Shown here piece after piece: positions 53,376 to 63,113 of a stretch of 64,000 nucleotides of DNA. The stretch's first letter is position 1. Each line of letters begins with the position of its first letter. A program made the position numbers and the translations under genes. This DNA comes from CBDCBA01 sp965214125 (GTDB taxonomy: Bacteria; Planctomycetota; Phycisphaerae; Tepidisphaerales; Tepidisphaeraceae). The stretch lies in assembly GCA_965214125.1 (NCBI GenBank), contig CBDCBA010000034.1:1-64000 (forward strand). Direction: 5' to 3'. The notes beneath the pieces were generated by a model. It had not been told where the DNA came from and did not search any database. It saw only the letters and a program-made list of their open reading frames with translations.

Positions 53376-55895
53376 ATGGCGTTGGACGACCGCGACCAGG
53401 TAGAGGCGGGCAACGAGGAGGGCGTCGGCGAGATGGCCCCACCGGCGGGGCTGACCGTCTGCGGCTTGGGCGCCTCCGCGGGTGGGCTCGAGGCGTTGTC
53501 GGAGTTCCTCGAAGGGCTCGACGGCAACGCGACCCTGGCGGAGTCGTTGGGCATCGTTTTTGTCGTCGTGCAGCATTTGCACCCCGACCACCCGACGCAA
53601 ATGCCGGAACTGCTGTCGCGGCACACCCCGCTGCCGGTGGAGCTGGCCGAGGACGAGGTTGCGGTGCAGCCGGGGCGGGTGTACGTGATCCCGTCGAACT
53701 CGATTCTGTCGCTCTTCGACGGCGAGGAGGGCTCGGCCGAGCTTCGGCTGCGGGTCACGCAGATGGAGGGAGGCCATCGCCGCGGGCCGGCGACGACGAT
53801 CGACCGCTTCTTCGAGTCGCTGGCCGAGCACGTCGGCGAGCGGGCCGTGGGCGTGGTGCTGAGCGGGCTGGGCAGCGACGGCACGCTGGGCCTGCGCGCC
53901 ATCAAGGAACGCGGCGGGCTGGCCCTGGGGCAGGAGGGGGCGACGGCGAAGTTCAGCTCTATGCCCGACTCCGCCGCGGCCGGCGGGGTGCTCGACGACA
54001 TCCTGCCCGCCCGCGAGTTGCCCGAGCGCGTCCTCGACTACGCCAGGCGGTTGGGTCAGCTTCGCCTCAGACCCGACCCCGCCCTTCTTGACTCCACTGG
54101 CGCGCCCGACGGCGACGAGTTCGAGGCGGAGGCGTCGGCCCGCGAGCAGCCCGCGACGGTCGCCACCGACGACATTGCCCGCACGGTGCTCGAAACCGTC
54201 ACGCGCGTCCTGGGCGATCGCGTCGGGTATGACTTCGGCGGATATAAGCCGGGCACGATCCTGCGCCGCGTCGAGCGGCGGATGCACGTCCTGCGCGTTG
54301 ACGACCCAATCCGCTACCTCGACACGCTCAGCAAGGACGGCGACGACAGCGAGGCGCGCGCCCTGTTCGCTGACCTGCTGATCGGCGTGACGGCCTTCTT
54401 CCGCGACCCCGAGGCGTTTGAGGCGTTGGAGAAGTCCGTTGTGCCAAGCCTGTTCGCCGGTCGCGATCCGGGCGAGCCGGTGCGGGTCTGGTCGGCCGGT
54501 TGCAGCACGGGCGAGGAGGCCTATTCGCTGGCGATGCTGATGGTCGAGGCCCGCGAGCGTGGGGGCCGGCCGCGCCCGGCGATTCAGGTCTTCGGCAGCG
54601 ACCTCGACGCCGCCGCCCTAACGGTCGCGCGGGCGGGCCGCTATCCCAGGAGCATCGACCAGCACATCCGCCCCGACCGACTGGACCGCTTCTTTCGTCG
54701 CGACGGCGACGAGTACGCTGTCTCGCGCGAGCTGCGCGACCTGGTCCTCTTCAGCCGGCATTCGCTTATCGCCGACCCGCCCTTTGGCCGCATCGACCTG
54801 GTGGCGTGCCGCAACCTGCTGATCTACCTCCAACGGCGACTTCAGCGGAAGGTCATCCCGCTGCTGCACTACGCCCTGCGTCCCGGCGGGCACATGTTCC
54901 TGGGCAGCAGCGAGTCGATCACCGGCCGCAACGCGCGGCTGTTCACCCTTGTGTCCCGAGCATCGGATTCACCGGCGGCAGGACCACGTCGAGCGGCAGA
55001 TGGTCACCATGCCGAAAGGCCGACCGCTCGGCGACGGGGGCGGCAAATCGTTCGAGGCCGGCGTGGCCGATCCGGCGATGGCGCTGTCGGACCGCGACCG
55101 CGTCCCCCGGCCCTGGCGCGGCGGCTGCGCGACCAGCGCGTTGATAAGGCCCTGATCGACCGCTACGCCCCCGCCGCGGTCGCGATCGACGCCAACGGGC
55201 AGATCGTCTACGCCACCGGCCCCACCGGCCGTCACCTTGTGATGCCCGACGGCCCCGTCGATGGATCGCTTGCGTCGATGGTTCCCGCCTGGATGCGCGT
55301 CGACGTCGTCGCGGTGGTGGCGGCGTCGCAGCGGGAAACACGCGAGATGACGCGCCTGGTCATCCCCGGCCGCGAAACGAACCGCGCGAGCGTGCGCATC
55401 TCCGCTTGGCCGATTGAGGATGGGTTAACCCTCGTCACATTCGCCGAGAACGAATCCGCCGCCAGCGCCGCCGCCAGCGCCAGCGCCCCGGCCGCGCCCG
55501 CCGACGACGCGGGCGCGAACGAGGAGGGCGACGAGGCGTCGCTGCGCCGCGAACTGTTCGAGGCTCGCGAGAACTTGTCGGAGACGGTCGAGCAGCTCGA
55601 AGTCAGCAATGAGGAACTCAAGAGCAGCAACGAAGAACTGCTCCGCATGAACGAGGAACTTCAGTCGGCCAACGAGGAATTGCAGACGAGCAAGGAAGAA
55701 TACCAGAGCGCAAACGAGGAACTCGAAACGGTCAACTCCGAGATCCGGCGCAAGGTCGAGGAGCTCAACGAGGCGAACAGCGACCTGCAGAACCTGTTCG
55801 CCAGCGCACAGGTGCCGACGGTGTTCCTCGACCGCGGGCTCAACATCAAGCGTTTTCACGCCCAGCGCCCGCGAGGTGTTCCGCCTCCACGATGA
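53376..55895 (+). pseudogene. CheB-CheR fusion start of a hybrid sensor kinase (frame broken)
   Basis: 839 residues in this frame. CheB-type methylesterase (about 28-215): Ser of GLGASAGGLEA, His of QHLHPDHPTQMPELL and Asp of VVLSGLGSDGTLGLR. CheR methyltransferase (about 270-530): VWSAGCSTGEEAYSLAMLMV (SAM site), then FGRIDLVACRNLLIYL. From ~54955 to ~55130 the frame is wrong; the neighbouring frame reads RRQDHVERQMVTMPKGRPLG. After that the correct frame resumes with DKALIDRYAPAAVAIDANGQ. A long coiled coil follows (about 710-800: ELKSSNEELLRMNEELQSAN and similar), then PAS sequence until another break near 55855. CheB-CheR-PAS-kinase fusions are known, large and cytoplasmic. The usual CheB receiver domain is absent. 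Confidence 0.85.
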
Positions 55896-56836
55896 TGATC
55901 TGGGCCGGTACATCGGCGACGTCAAGACCCGCTTCATCGACGGCGACCTTGACGAGCTCTGCCGGGGCGTGCTCGAGCGTCTCAGACAAGTACGAGGCCG
56001 AGGTCTGCCGCCCCGCCCAGCGTGATGGCAGCGAGGAGCGCATCTTCACGATGCGCATCACCCCCTACCGCACCGTCGACCACGAGATTGCCGGCGTGTC
56101 GCTGACGTTCAACGACATCACCGAGCTCAAGGTCGCCCTCGACAAGCGCGCCGACAGCGAGGAGTCGCTCCGGCTGGCGCTGCGGGCGTCGAGCCTGGGG
56201 TTCTGGCGTTGGGATGTTCAGACGGACAACGTCAGCTTCGACGCCCGGCGCCCGCGAGATTCTCAACCAGTCCCGACTCGGCCAATTATCGACGACGGCA
56301 TCAAGCGCATTCACCGCGACGACCGCCCCGAGGTCGAACGCCGGCTTGAAAAGGCCCTCGATCCCAGCGGCGACGGGCGCTACCAATGCGAGTTCCGCTA
56401 CCACCCCCGAACCCGGCACCACCCGCTGGATACACGGCTACGGCATCACCCGCTTCAACGGCGAGGAGGAAGGCCGCCGGCCCGATCGTCCACGTCGGCG
56501 TCGTGGTCGATGTCACCGAGGAACACGAAACCCAGCGCCCGCCTCCAGGAGAGCGAAACCCGGCTGCGCCAGTCGCTGATCGAGATCGAAACCATCTACG
56601 ACAACGCCGACGTCGGCCTCGCCGTGGTCGATCGCGACCTTCGCTTCCGGCGCATCAACAGACGGCTTGCCGAGATCAACGGCGTGCCCGTCGAGGAGAC
56701 GCTTGGCCGCACTCTCGGCGAGGTGCTGCCGACGCTGATCGACACGCTCATGCCGCTCTACCGCAAGGTGCTCGACGGCGGCGAGGCGGTGTGACTGAAC
56801 ATCGAGGTCGAGGGCGAGACGCCCCGCCAGCCCGGC
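55855..56836 (+). pseudogene. PAS-domain continuation of the CheB-CheR kinase, multiply frameshifted
   Basis: The protein continues in alternating frames. SAREVFRLHDDDLGRYIGDV is followed by VSDKYEAEVCRPAQRDGSEE and RIFTMRITPYRTVDHEIAGV, then SLTFNDITELKVALDKRADS, GAREILNQSRLG, IDDGIKRIHRDDRPEVERRL, FRYHPEPGTTRWIHGYGITR, and SETRLRQSLIEIETIYDNAD to VGLAVVDRDLRFRRINRRLA. At least six single-base shifts are needed in ~950 bases. The longest open frame, 55892-56794, ends at a TGA (56792-56794) where the protein should read on as LNIEVEGETPRQPGVRRAFV. Three PAS domains are recognisable. Confidence 0.7.
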
Positions 56837-58233
56837 GTGCGGCGGGCATTCGTCGTCAGCTACCTGCCGCTGCGCGCTGGCGATGGCGTCGACGTCGAGG
56901 AAGACGGCAACATCGAGAGCATCCGCGACATCGCCGGCATGGCCAACAATGACGCCGCCGAGGTTCACGGGCGTGACCGTCGTCGTCCACGAGATCACCG
57001 CGCGCAAGCGGATCGAGGAGGCAGCTCGGCCAGGCGCGCGCCGAGGCCGAGGGCCGCGCGCGAGCGGGCCGAGGCGGCGCTGGCGGACGTCGACCACGCC
57101 CGCGCCGATGCCGAGGGCGCCGCGAGGGCCAAGGACCGGTTCCTCGCCGCCCTCAGCCACGAGCTGCGCACGCCGCTGACCCCGGTCCTCGCCGCCGCCA
57201 GCGCGTTGGCCCGCCAGGACGATGCCCCCGAAGCCGCCCGCGAGCTCGCCACGCTCGTGCAGCGCAATATCGACCTCGAGGTCCGCCTAATCGACGACTT
57301 GCTCGACATGACGCGCATCGAGCGCAATAAGCTCAGCCTCGTCCGCCGTCCCTGTGACGCCGCCGACACCGTTCGCCGCGCCATCGACGTCTGCCGCCCC
57401 AACGCCCGCGATAAGCAGATCACGCTCGACTTCGACCCGCGCCCCGAGGGCCTGCCCGCCGTCGACGCCGATCCCGAGCGGGTCATCCAGGTCGTCTGGA
57501 ACCTGATCAACAACGCCGTCAAGTTCTCGCCCGAGGGCAGCGCGTCACCGTCACCATCACCGCCGTCATGCCGACGGCGGGCGACCGTGCCATGCTCTCG
57601 ATCCGCGTCGCCGACACCGGCCGCGGCATCTCCGCCGACCTGCTGCGCGCATCTTCGCGAAGCAAGACGCAAGGTGGCACCGGCGACCGCTCGGCCTGGG
57701 CCTCGGGCTCGCCATCAGCCGGTCCCTTGTCGAGATGCACGGGCGGCGTCATCAGCGCCGAAAGCCCCGGCGTCGGCCGCGGCGCCACCTTCTCCTTCAC
57801 CCTGCCGACCACCGACGAGCCGATCGACCAGCCCAGGCCGCCCACGGCCGCCGTCAGTTCCGACCGGCACAAGCGCGCCGTCTTCCTCGTCGAAGATCAC
57901 GGCGACACCGGCCGCATACTCAAACGCTGCTCGTGGCCGAGGGCTTCGACGTCACCCTCGCCCGCAACGTGGCCGAGGCCTGTCGAGCGCTTCGATCCCG
58001 ACCGGCACGAACTGCTCGTCACCGACATCGGCCTGCCGGACGGCGACGGCCTCGACGTGCTCCGCAACCTCCGCCGCACCGCCCCGCACCTGCCCGCCAT
58101 CGCCCTCAGCGGCTACGGCTCCGAGTCCGATCGGGCCATCAGCGAGGACGCCGGCTTCACCACGCACCTTGTCAAGCCCGTCGACCTCGACCGACTCGTC
58201 CGCGCCATCAACGATCTCCCCGTCGGCGACTGA
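56837..58233 (+). pseudogene. Histidine kinase and receiver end of the CheB-CheR hybrid, multiply frameshifted
   Basis: One frame supplies AKDRFLAALSHELRTPLTPV (H-box), IDLEVRLIDDLLDMTRIERN and ERVIQVVWNLINNAVKFSPE (N-box). Another supplies AMLSIRVADTGRGISADLL, VISAESPGVGRGATFSFTLP, a receiver domain start KRAVFLVEDHGDTGRILKR, HELLVTDIGLPDGDGLDVLR (phospho-acceptor Asp) and THLVKPVDLDRLVRAINDLP (conserved Lys), with the stop at 58231-58233. Breaks occur near 56960, 57030, 57540, 57650-57720 and 57930-57985. All functional motifs of HisKA, HATPase_c and REC are still readable. The decay is therefore recent or the errors are technical. Confidence 0.75.
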
Positions 58234-58549
58234 CTCCTGGTCCCGCCCCGGTTTCGTCGTTGACGCCGGAACTCGACAAAGTAGCCGCGTTCCCGCTTGG
58301 TTTGATGGCGACATCGCCGCCCGATAGAATGCCGCCAAGTAGTTTCAGGCGTCCCTTTCGAGAGGATGCCTGCCCCGTGCGGCTGTTGGATCGCGGGTCG
58401 ATGACGATGGACGATCCTCGCCCACGACCAACGCGACCGGCGCTCCACGTGGGCCGACGAGCGGCAGCGGACGCTGGCGCTCGAGGCGGCCGACATGGGA
58501 ACGTGGGAGGTGAACCCGCCACGACGGCACCCTGACGTGGGACGAGCGG

Positions 58550-61132
58550 TTGCAGGTCATGTTCGGCTTCGAAGGCCGACCCGTCCTCACCGTCGACCAG
58601 GCTCTCACGCGGGTTCACGAGGACGATCTGCCGGCCGTGCGGGCGGCGATGGCGCGGGCGTTCGACCCGGAGGTGGGCGGCCAGTACGACATCGAGAACC
58701 GGCTGATCGTGCCGGGACGCGCCGAGCGGTGGGTGCGATCGGTCGGCCGATGCACCTTCCGCGACGACGCCTCGGCGCCCGGCGGCCGCGTGGCGGACCG
58801 GTTTTTCGGCGTGGTCATGGACGTCACCGAACGCCACCGCGATCAGGCCCGCATGAGCGAGAGCGAACGCCGCCTGCGTGAGCTGTTCACCAGCATCGAC
58901 GAAGGGTATTGCCTGTGCGAGATGCTGCTCGACGATGACGGCCGCCCCGTCGATTACCGGTTCCTTGAGGCCAACCCGTTGTTCGAGAAGTTCACCGGCA
59001 TCAACGATCCGGTGGGAAGGACCGCGTACACCGCGATCCCCGAGCTGGAGAGGCATTGGGTCGAGACCTACGCGCGCGTCGCGCTGCAACGCGAGACGCT
59101 GCGCTTCGAACAGTGGGCCGAGCCGCTGGGCATGTGGTTCGACGTCTTCGCCACCCCCTCCGGCGGCGAGCGGCAGTTCGCTATCGTCTTCAAGGATGTC
59201 ACGCAGCGCAAGCTCGCCGAAGAGCAACTGCGGCGCAGCGAGCATCAACTGCGTACGCTGACGCAGAACATCCCCGACATCATCGGCCGTTTTGACCGCG
59301 ACCTGCGTCACGTCTTCGTCAGCGGCGCGAGTCTGACGACGGCAACTGGGCTCACGCCCGAGCAGGTGATCGGCAAGAGCAATCGCGAGCTGGGATTTCC
59401 GGAAGATTTCCTGGATACCTGGGAGCCGGCGCTGCGGCGCACGTTTGAAACGGGCCAGGAACAGCCGCACGAGACGGCCTTCATGACGCCCACCGGCGAG
59501 CGGTTCTTCGAGACGCGCATGGTCCCTGAGTTCGGGGCAGACAAAACGGTGGAAGCGGTCGTGGTCGTCGTGCGCGACGTAACCGAGCGCCGCGCCCAGC
59601 AAGAGGCGCTGGCCCAGCGCGAGCGGGAGATGCGCACGCTCGCGGCCAACACGCCCGACGTGATCGCCCGCTTCGACCTGCAACTCCGCCACGTCTTCAT
59701 CAACGAGGCGGTGACGAAGGCGACGGGACTCAAACCAGAGGCATGGATCGGCAAGACCAGCCACGAGATGGGGACGATGTCGACGCAGTTGTGCGACGAG
59801 TGGAACGCCAGGCTGCGGGCCGCGATCGAGACAGGGGAGCCGCGAACCTACGACTTCTCGCACGAGTCGCCGACGGGCGAGCGGTTCTACGAGTCGCGCA
59901 TCGTGCCGGAGTTCGACGCGAGCGGCCGGGTCGAGACGGTGCTGGGCGTAACGCGCGACGTGACGCACGCCCGCCGCATGGAGCAGCAGATGCGGGCGAC
60001 GATGGAGGAGGCCGAGCGTGCCAACGCCGCCAAGGACCACTTCCTGGCGGTGCTCAGCCACGAGCTGCGCACACCGTTGACGCCCGTACTGGTCGCCGCC
60101 GGCGAGCTGTCGCGCCGCGCCGACCTGCCCGACGACGTGCGCGAGGACCTGAAGATGGTCCGCCGCAACGTCGAGCTCGAGTCGCGGTTGATGGACGACC
60201 TGCTCGACCTGACCCGCGTCGCCCGCGGCAAGCTCGAGCTCGAACTCAGGCCGATCGACGTCCACGACAAGATGCGCCACGTCGCCCGCATGGTTGAGGC
60301 CGAGAGCGAGGGCAAGCAGGTCCGCGTGTCGCTCGACCTCGCCGCCGAGCACTTCACCGTCCCCGCCGACGCGGCGCGGTTGCAGCAGGTCTTGTGGAAT
60401 CTCTTGAAAAACGGCATCAAGTTCACCCCCTCCGGCGGCGTCGTGGTCGTGCGTACGAGCAACGAGCAGGACCGTCTCGCCATCGAAGTCAGCGACACCG
60501 GCATCGGCATCGAGGCCGACTTGCTGCCCAAGGTCTTCGACGCCTTTGAACAGGGCGGCGCGGCCGTCACGCGGCAGTTCGGCGGCCTCGGCCTGGGCCT
60601 GGCGATTACGAAGATTCTCGTCGATCTTCACGGGGGCACGATTCGGGCCCAAAGCCCCGGCCGCGATCGCGGGGCAACGTTCCGGGTCGAACTGCCCACA
60701 ACCACGCCGAGCCGCCCCACCACCTCGACCGCCACCGCGCCGGCCACGACGCGCAAGCTGCGCGTCTTGCTCGTCGAGGACCACGACGACACGGGCAAAA
60801 TGATGGCCCGCCTGCTGCGATCGCGGCGGATGTCGGTCAAGGTCAGCGACACCGTGTCCGCCGGCCTGCGGGCCGCCGAGGCCGAGACGTTCGACGTGAT
60901 CGTCAGCGATCTGGGCCTGCCCGACGGCAGCGGCCACGACCTGCTCCGCCAGATCCGCGCGGGCGGCATCGACACGCCCGCCGTCGTCCTCAGCGGCTTC
61001 GGCAGCGACCGCGACCGCGCCCACAGCGCCGCCGCCGGCTTCGCCGAACACCTGACCAAACCCATCGACCTCGACCTGCTCGTCCAAACCATCCGCCGCG
61101 TCGCCACCCCCACCCCCGCCCGCGCCACCTAG
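58550..61132 (+). CDS. Multi-PAS hybrid histidine kinase with C-terminal receiver
   Basis: 860 residues in one clean frame from ATG 58550, but the first PAS begins earlier. Upstream, STWADERQRTLALEAADMGT and WEVNP (58458-58516) and GTLTWDERLQVMFGFEG (58525 on) are in different frames, so the N-terminus is broken by one or two indels. Four PAS domains fill about residues 1-470 (e.g. MPDIIGRF-like NIPDIIGRFDRDLRHVFVS). HisKA: KDHFLAVLSHELRTPLTPVL near 500. HATPase: LQQVLWNLLKNGIKFTPSGG, SDTGIGIEADLL, GGLGLGLAI. Receiver at ~735-855: LRVLLVEDHDDTGKMM, VIVSDLGLPDGSG (Asp), EHLTKPIDLDLL (Lys). It closely resembles the kinase end of the preceding gene, which suggests tandem duplication. Confidence 0.88.
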   Translation: MQVMFGFEGRPVLTVDQALTRVHEDDLPAVRAAMARAFDPEVGGQYDIENRLIVPGRAERWVRSVGRCTFRDDASAPGGRVADRFFGVVMDVTERHRDQARMSESERRLRELFTSIDEGYCLCEMLLDDDGRPVDYRFLEANPLFEKFTGINDPVGRTAYTAIPELERHWVETYARVALQRETLRFEQWAEPLGMWFDVFATPSGGERQFAIVFKDVTQRKLAEEQLRRSEHQLRTLTQNIPDIIGRFDRDLRHVFVSGASLTTATGLTPEQVIGKSNRELGFPEDFLDTWEPALRRTFETGQEQPHETAFMTPTGERFFETRMVPEFGADKTVEAVVVVVRDVTERRAQQEALAQREREMRTLAANTPDVIARFDLQLRHVFINEAVTKATGLKPEAWIGKTSHEMGTMSTQLCDEWNARLRAAIETGEPRTYDFSHESPTGERFYESRIVPEFDASGRVETVLGVTRDVTHARRMEQQMRATMEEAERANAAKDHFLAVLSHELRTPLTPVLVAAGELSRRADLPDDVREDLKMVRRNVELESRLMDDLLDLTRVARGKLELELRPIDVHDKMRHVARMVEAESEGKQVRVSLDLAAEHFTVPADAARLQQVLWNLLKNGIKFTPSGGVVVVRTSNEQDRLAIEVSDTGIGIEADLLPKVFDAFEQGGAAVTRQFGGLGLGLAITKILVDLHGGTIRAQSPGRDRGATFRVELPTTTPSRPTTSTATAPATTRKLRVLLVEDHDDTGKMMARLLRSRRMSVKVSDTVSAGLRAAEAETFDVIVSDLGLPDGSGHDLLRQIRAGGIDTPAVVLSGFGSDRDRAHSAAAGFAEHLTKPIDLDLLVQTIRRVATPTPARAT

Positions 61133-61551
61133 AGCGACTTCCCTTCAGGTCTCGCGTCCAGATCCTCGGGTGCCACGGCATTCTTGCAGTGGTCGGACCC
61201 AGACGTCGCAAGCACTCAGTGGTACCCGAGGCGACCCGCTACCGCCGAACCGTACTCGCTCAAGGGACTCCAACGCTTGTGACGCGCTTGAACATCGATG
61301 TCACCGCCGCCGGACCGACGGGATGTCGGTCCGAGGCTTCCGTCTGCACCAACGGAAGCTTCGTCCGCCACCGCGGAGGGTTCGTCTGCGGCAACGATTA
61401 TTCCGTTTCCGCCCGCGAATCCATCGCCGTGCGAGACGCAGGACCCCCAAAGCGGGTTTTTGCAGACGCGGCCCGTGCCACCGGCGTGTGACCTAGCGTT
61501 GTTTGTCAAGGGGCGAATCACCCCCTTCTTCCCTTCCCCGTTCAAGCACTT
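61133..61551. other. Intergenic region with hairpins and degenerate short repeats
   Basis: About 420 bases. It holds a perfect 9-bp hairpin (cggaccgac / gtcggtccg, 61311-61333, loop gggat) and an 8-bp hairpin (gcttccgt / acggaagc, 61336-61359). The word gcttccgtctgc recurs in degenerate form about every 21-23 bases (gcttcgtccgcc, ggttcgtctgcg) up to ~61395. Small open frames cross the region but resemble no protein. Confidence 0.5.
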
Positions 61552-62961
61552 ATGAGACATCCAGTCCCCGCGGTAGCCGCGTTCGCGTGCGCCTTTCTTC
61601 TGCTCATGGCCGCCGGCGTCGGGGCGCACCCGCCGATGGGGGGTGGGGCACCGGCGGGTGGGGGGCCGGCGACCGGGCCTGCGGAGCAGGCCGTCACGCA
61701 GACGCTCTTCCAGAACGTCCGCGTCTTCGACGGGCGAAGTGAGACGCTGTCGGAACCGACCAACGTGCTCGTTCGCGGCAACGTGATCGAGCGCATCTCG
61801 GCCGAGCCGATCGAGGTCAATGACGCCGACGCGACGATCATCGACGGCGGCGGGCGAACGCTCATGCCCGGCCTGATCGACGCCCACACGCACATCACGA
61901 TGTCGACCGTGCCGATCGCGGCGATGATGACCGGCGACCCCAACTACGTGATGCTGCGCGCGGGCGTCGCGGCCGAGGAGATGCTGCAACGCGGCTTCAC
62001 CTCCGCCCGCGATTTGGGCGGGCCGACGTTCGGGCTCAAGCGGGCGATCGACGAGGGGCACATCGCCGGGCCGCGGATCTGGCCGTGCGGCGCGACGATC
62101 TCGCAGACCTCCGGCCACGGCGACTTCCGCACCGTTCATGACCTGCCCAGGGCGACGAACGACCCGCGTCATTACACGGAGGAGCTCGGCTTCACCGCCA
62201 TCGCCGACGGCCGCGACGAGGTGCTGCGGAGCGCGCGGGAGCAGTTGATGCGCGGCGCGAGCCAGATCAAGATCATGGCCGGCGGCGGCGTGGCGAGCGA
62301 CAACGACCCGCTGGACGTCACGCAGTTCACGCCCGACGAGCTCCGCGCCGCCGTCGAGGCGGCCGAGGCGTGGGGCACGTACGTGACGGTCCACGCCTAC
62401 ACGCCGCAGGCGGTCAACGCGGCGCTCGACGCGGGCGTGCGCTGCATCGACCACGGGCAACTCCTCGACGAGGCGACGGTGCAGCGGATGGCCGAGGAGG
62501 GCATCTGGTGGTCGATGCAGCCGTTCCTCGACGACGAGGATGCGATCCCGTTCCCCGAGGGCTCGGAGAACCGGGCCAAGCAGTTGCGGGTGACGGAAGG
62601 CACCGATCGCGCCTACGAGCTGGCCAAGAAGCACGGCGTCAAGTTGGCCTGGGGCACGGACACGCTCTTCGACGCCAAGCTCGCCACGCGGCAGGCGGCG
62701 CAACTTGCGAAGATGACCCGCTGGTTCACGCCCGCCGAGGTGCTGAAGATGGCGACGGCCGACAACGCCGAGCTGCTGGCGATGTCCGGCGAGCGCAGCC
62801 CGTACGACGGCAAGCTTGGCGTCGTGGAGGAAGGCGCGCTGGCCGATTTGCTGCTGATCGACGGCGACCCGGTCGAGAACATCGACCTCATCGCCGACCC
62901 GAGCAACCTGCTCGTCATCATGAAGGACGGCCACGTCTACAAGGACACGCTGGCCCGCTGA
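61552..62961 (+). CDS. Exported amidohydrolase (imidazolonepropionase/prolidase-like)
   Basis: 469 residues. The signal peptide HPVPAVAAFACAFLLLMAAG precedes a Gly/Pro/Ala-rich linker (about 27-45). The amidohydrolase-family barrel and small beta domain follow: MPGLIDAHTHITMS (His112, His114), a bridging Lys in QIKIMAGGGVASDND near 240, TVHAYTPQAVNAALDAGVRC, IDHGQLLDE and LAWGTDTLF (Asp near 368). The end LGVVEEGALADLLLIDGDP is the returning beta-domain strand. Exported members (COG1228) hydrolyse cyclic amides or dipeptides with proline. The substrate is not determined. It is preceded by a long intergenic region and followed by a perfect inverted repeat. Confidence 0.9.
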   Translation: MRHPVPAVAAFACAFLLLMAAGVGAHPPMGGGAPAGGGPATGPAEQAVTQTLFQNVRVFDGRSETLSEPTNVLVRGNVIERISAEPIEVNDADATIIDGGGRTLMPGLIDAHTHITMSTVPIAAMMTGDPNYVMLRAGVAAEEMLQRGFTSARDLGGPTFGLKRAIDEGHIAGPRIWPCGATISQTSGHGDFRTVHDLPRATNDPRHYTEELGFTAIADGRDEVLRSAREQLMRGASQIKIMAGGGVASDNDPLDVTQFTPDELRAAVEAAEAWGTYVTVHAYTPQAVNAALDAGVRCIDHGQLLDEATVQRMAEEGIWWSMQPFLDDEDAIPFPEGSENRAKQLRVTEGTDRAYELAKKHGVKLAWGTDTLFDAKLATRQAAQLAKMTRWFTPAEVLKMATADNAELLAMSGERSPYDGKLGVVEEGALADLLLIDGDPVENIDLIADPSNLLVIMKDGHVYKDTLAR

Positions 62962-62983
62962 CCTTCAAGTGCCGTGTCGGAAC

Positions 62984-63072
62984 CCGTAGCAGAGGCTTCC
63001 AGCCTCTGCCCGACCCTCGGTCGACGCGCTCGTTCATGCTTTTCGGGCAGAGGCTGGAAGCCTCTGCTACGG
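62984..63072. repeat. Perfect 29-bp inverted repeat with 31-bp spacer (REP/BIME-like)
   Basis: The arms 62984-63012 and 63044-63072 are exact complements over 29 bases. Each arm contains its own small palindrome, cagaggct-tcc-agcctctg. The core cagaggcttccagcctctg is, from memory, a repeat seen in many planctomycete genomes. Transcribed, it would form a very stable hairpin after the amidohydrolase gene and might act as a terminator or mRNA stabiliser. Confidence 0.85.
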
Positions 63073-63113
63073 CAAGCCCACCCTACTTGATCTGCTTGAG
63101 AACACCTCTCGCC

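Noticed and set aside
58208..61087. A 959-codon open frame antisense to the second hybrid kinase
   Set aside because: It has low-complexity composition with no recognisable domain, while the plus strand encodes full PAS, kinase and receiver motifs.
61189..61491. A 100-codon frame in the intergenic region before the exported amidohydrolase
   Set aside because: It has no family similarity, crosses two strong hairpins and is built partly from degenerate repeats.
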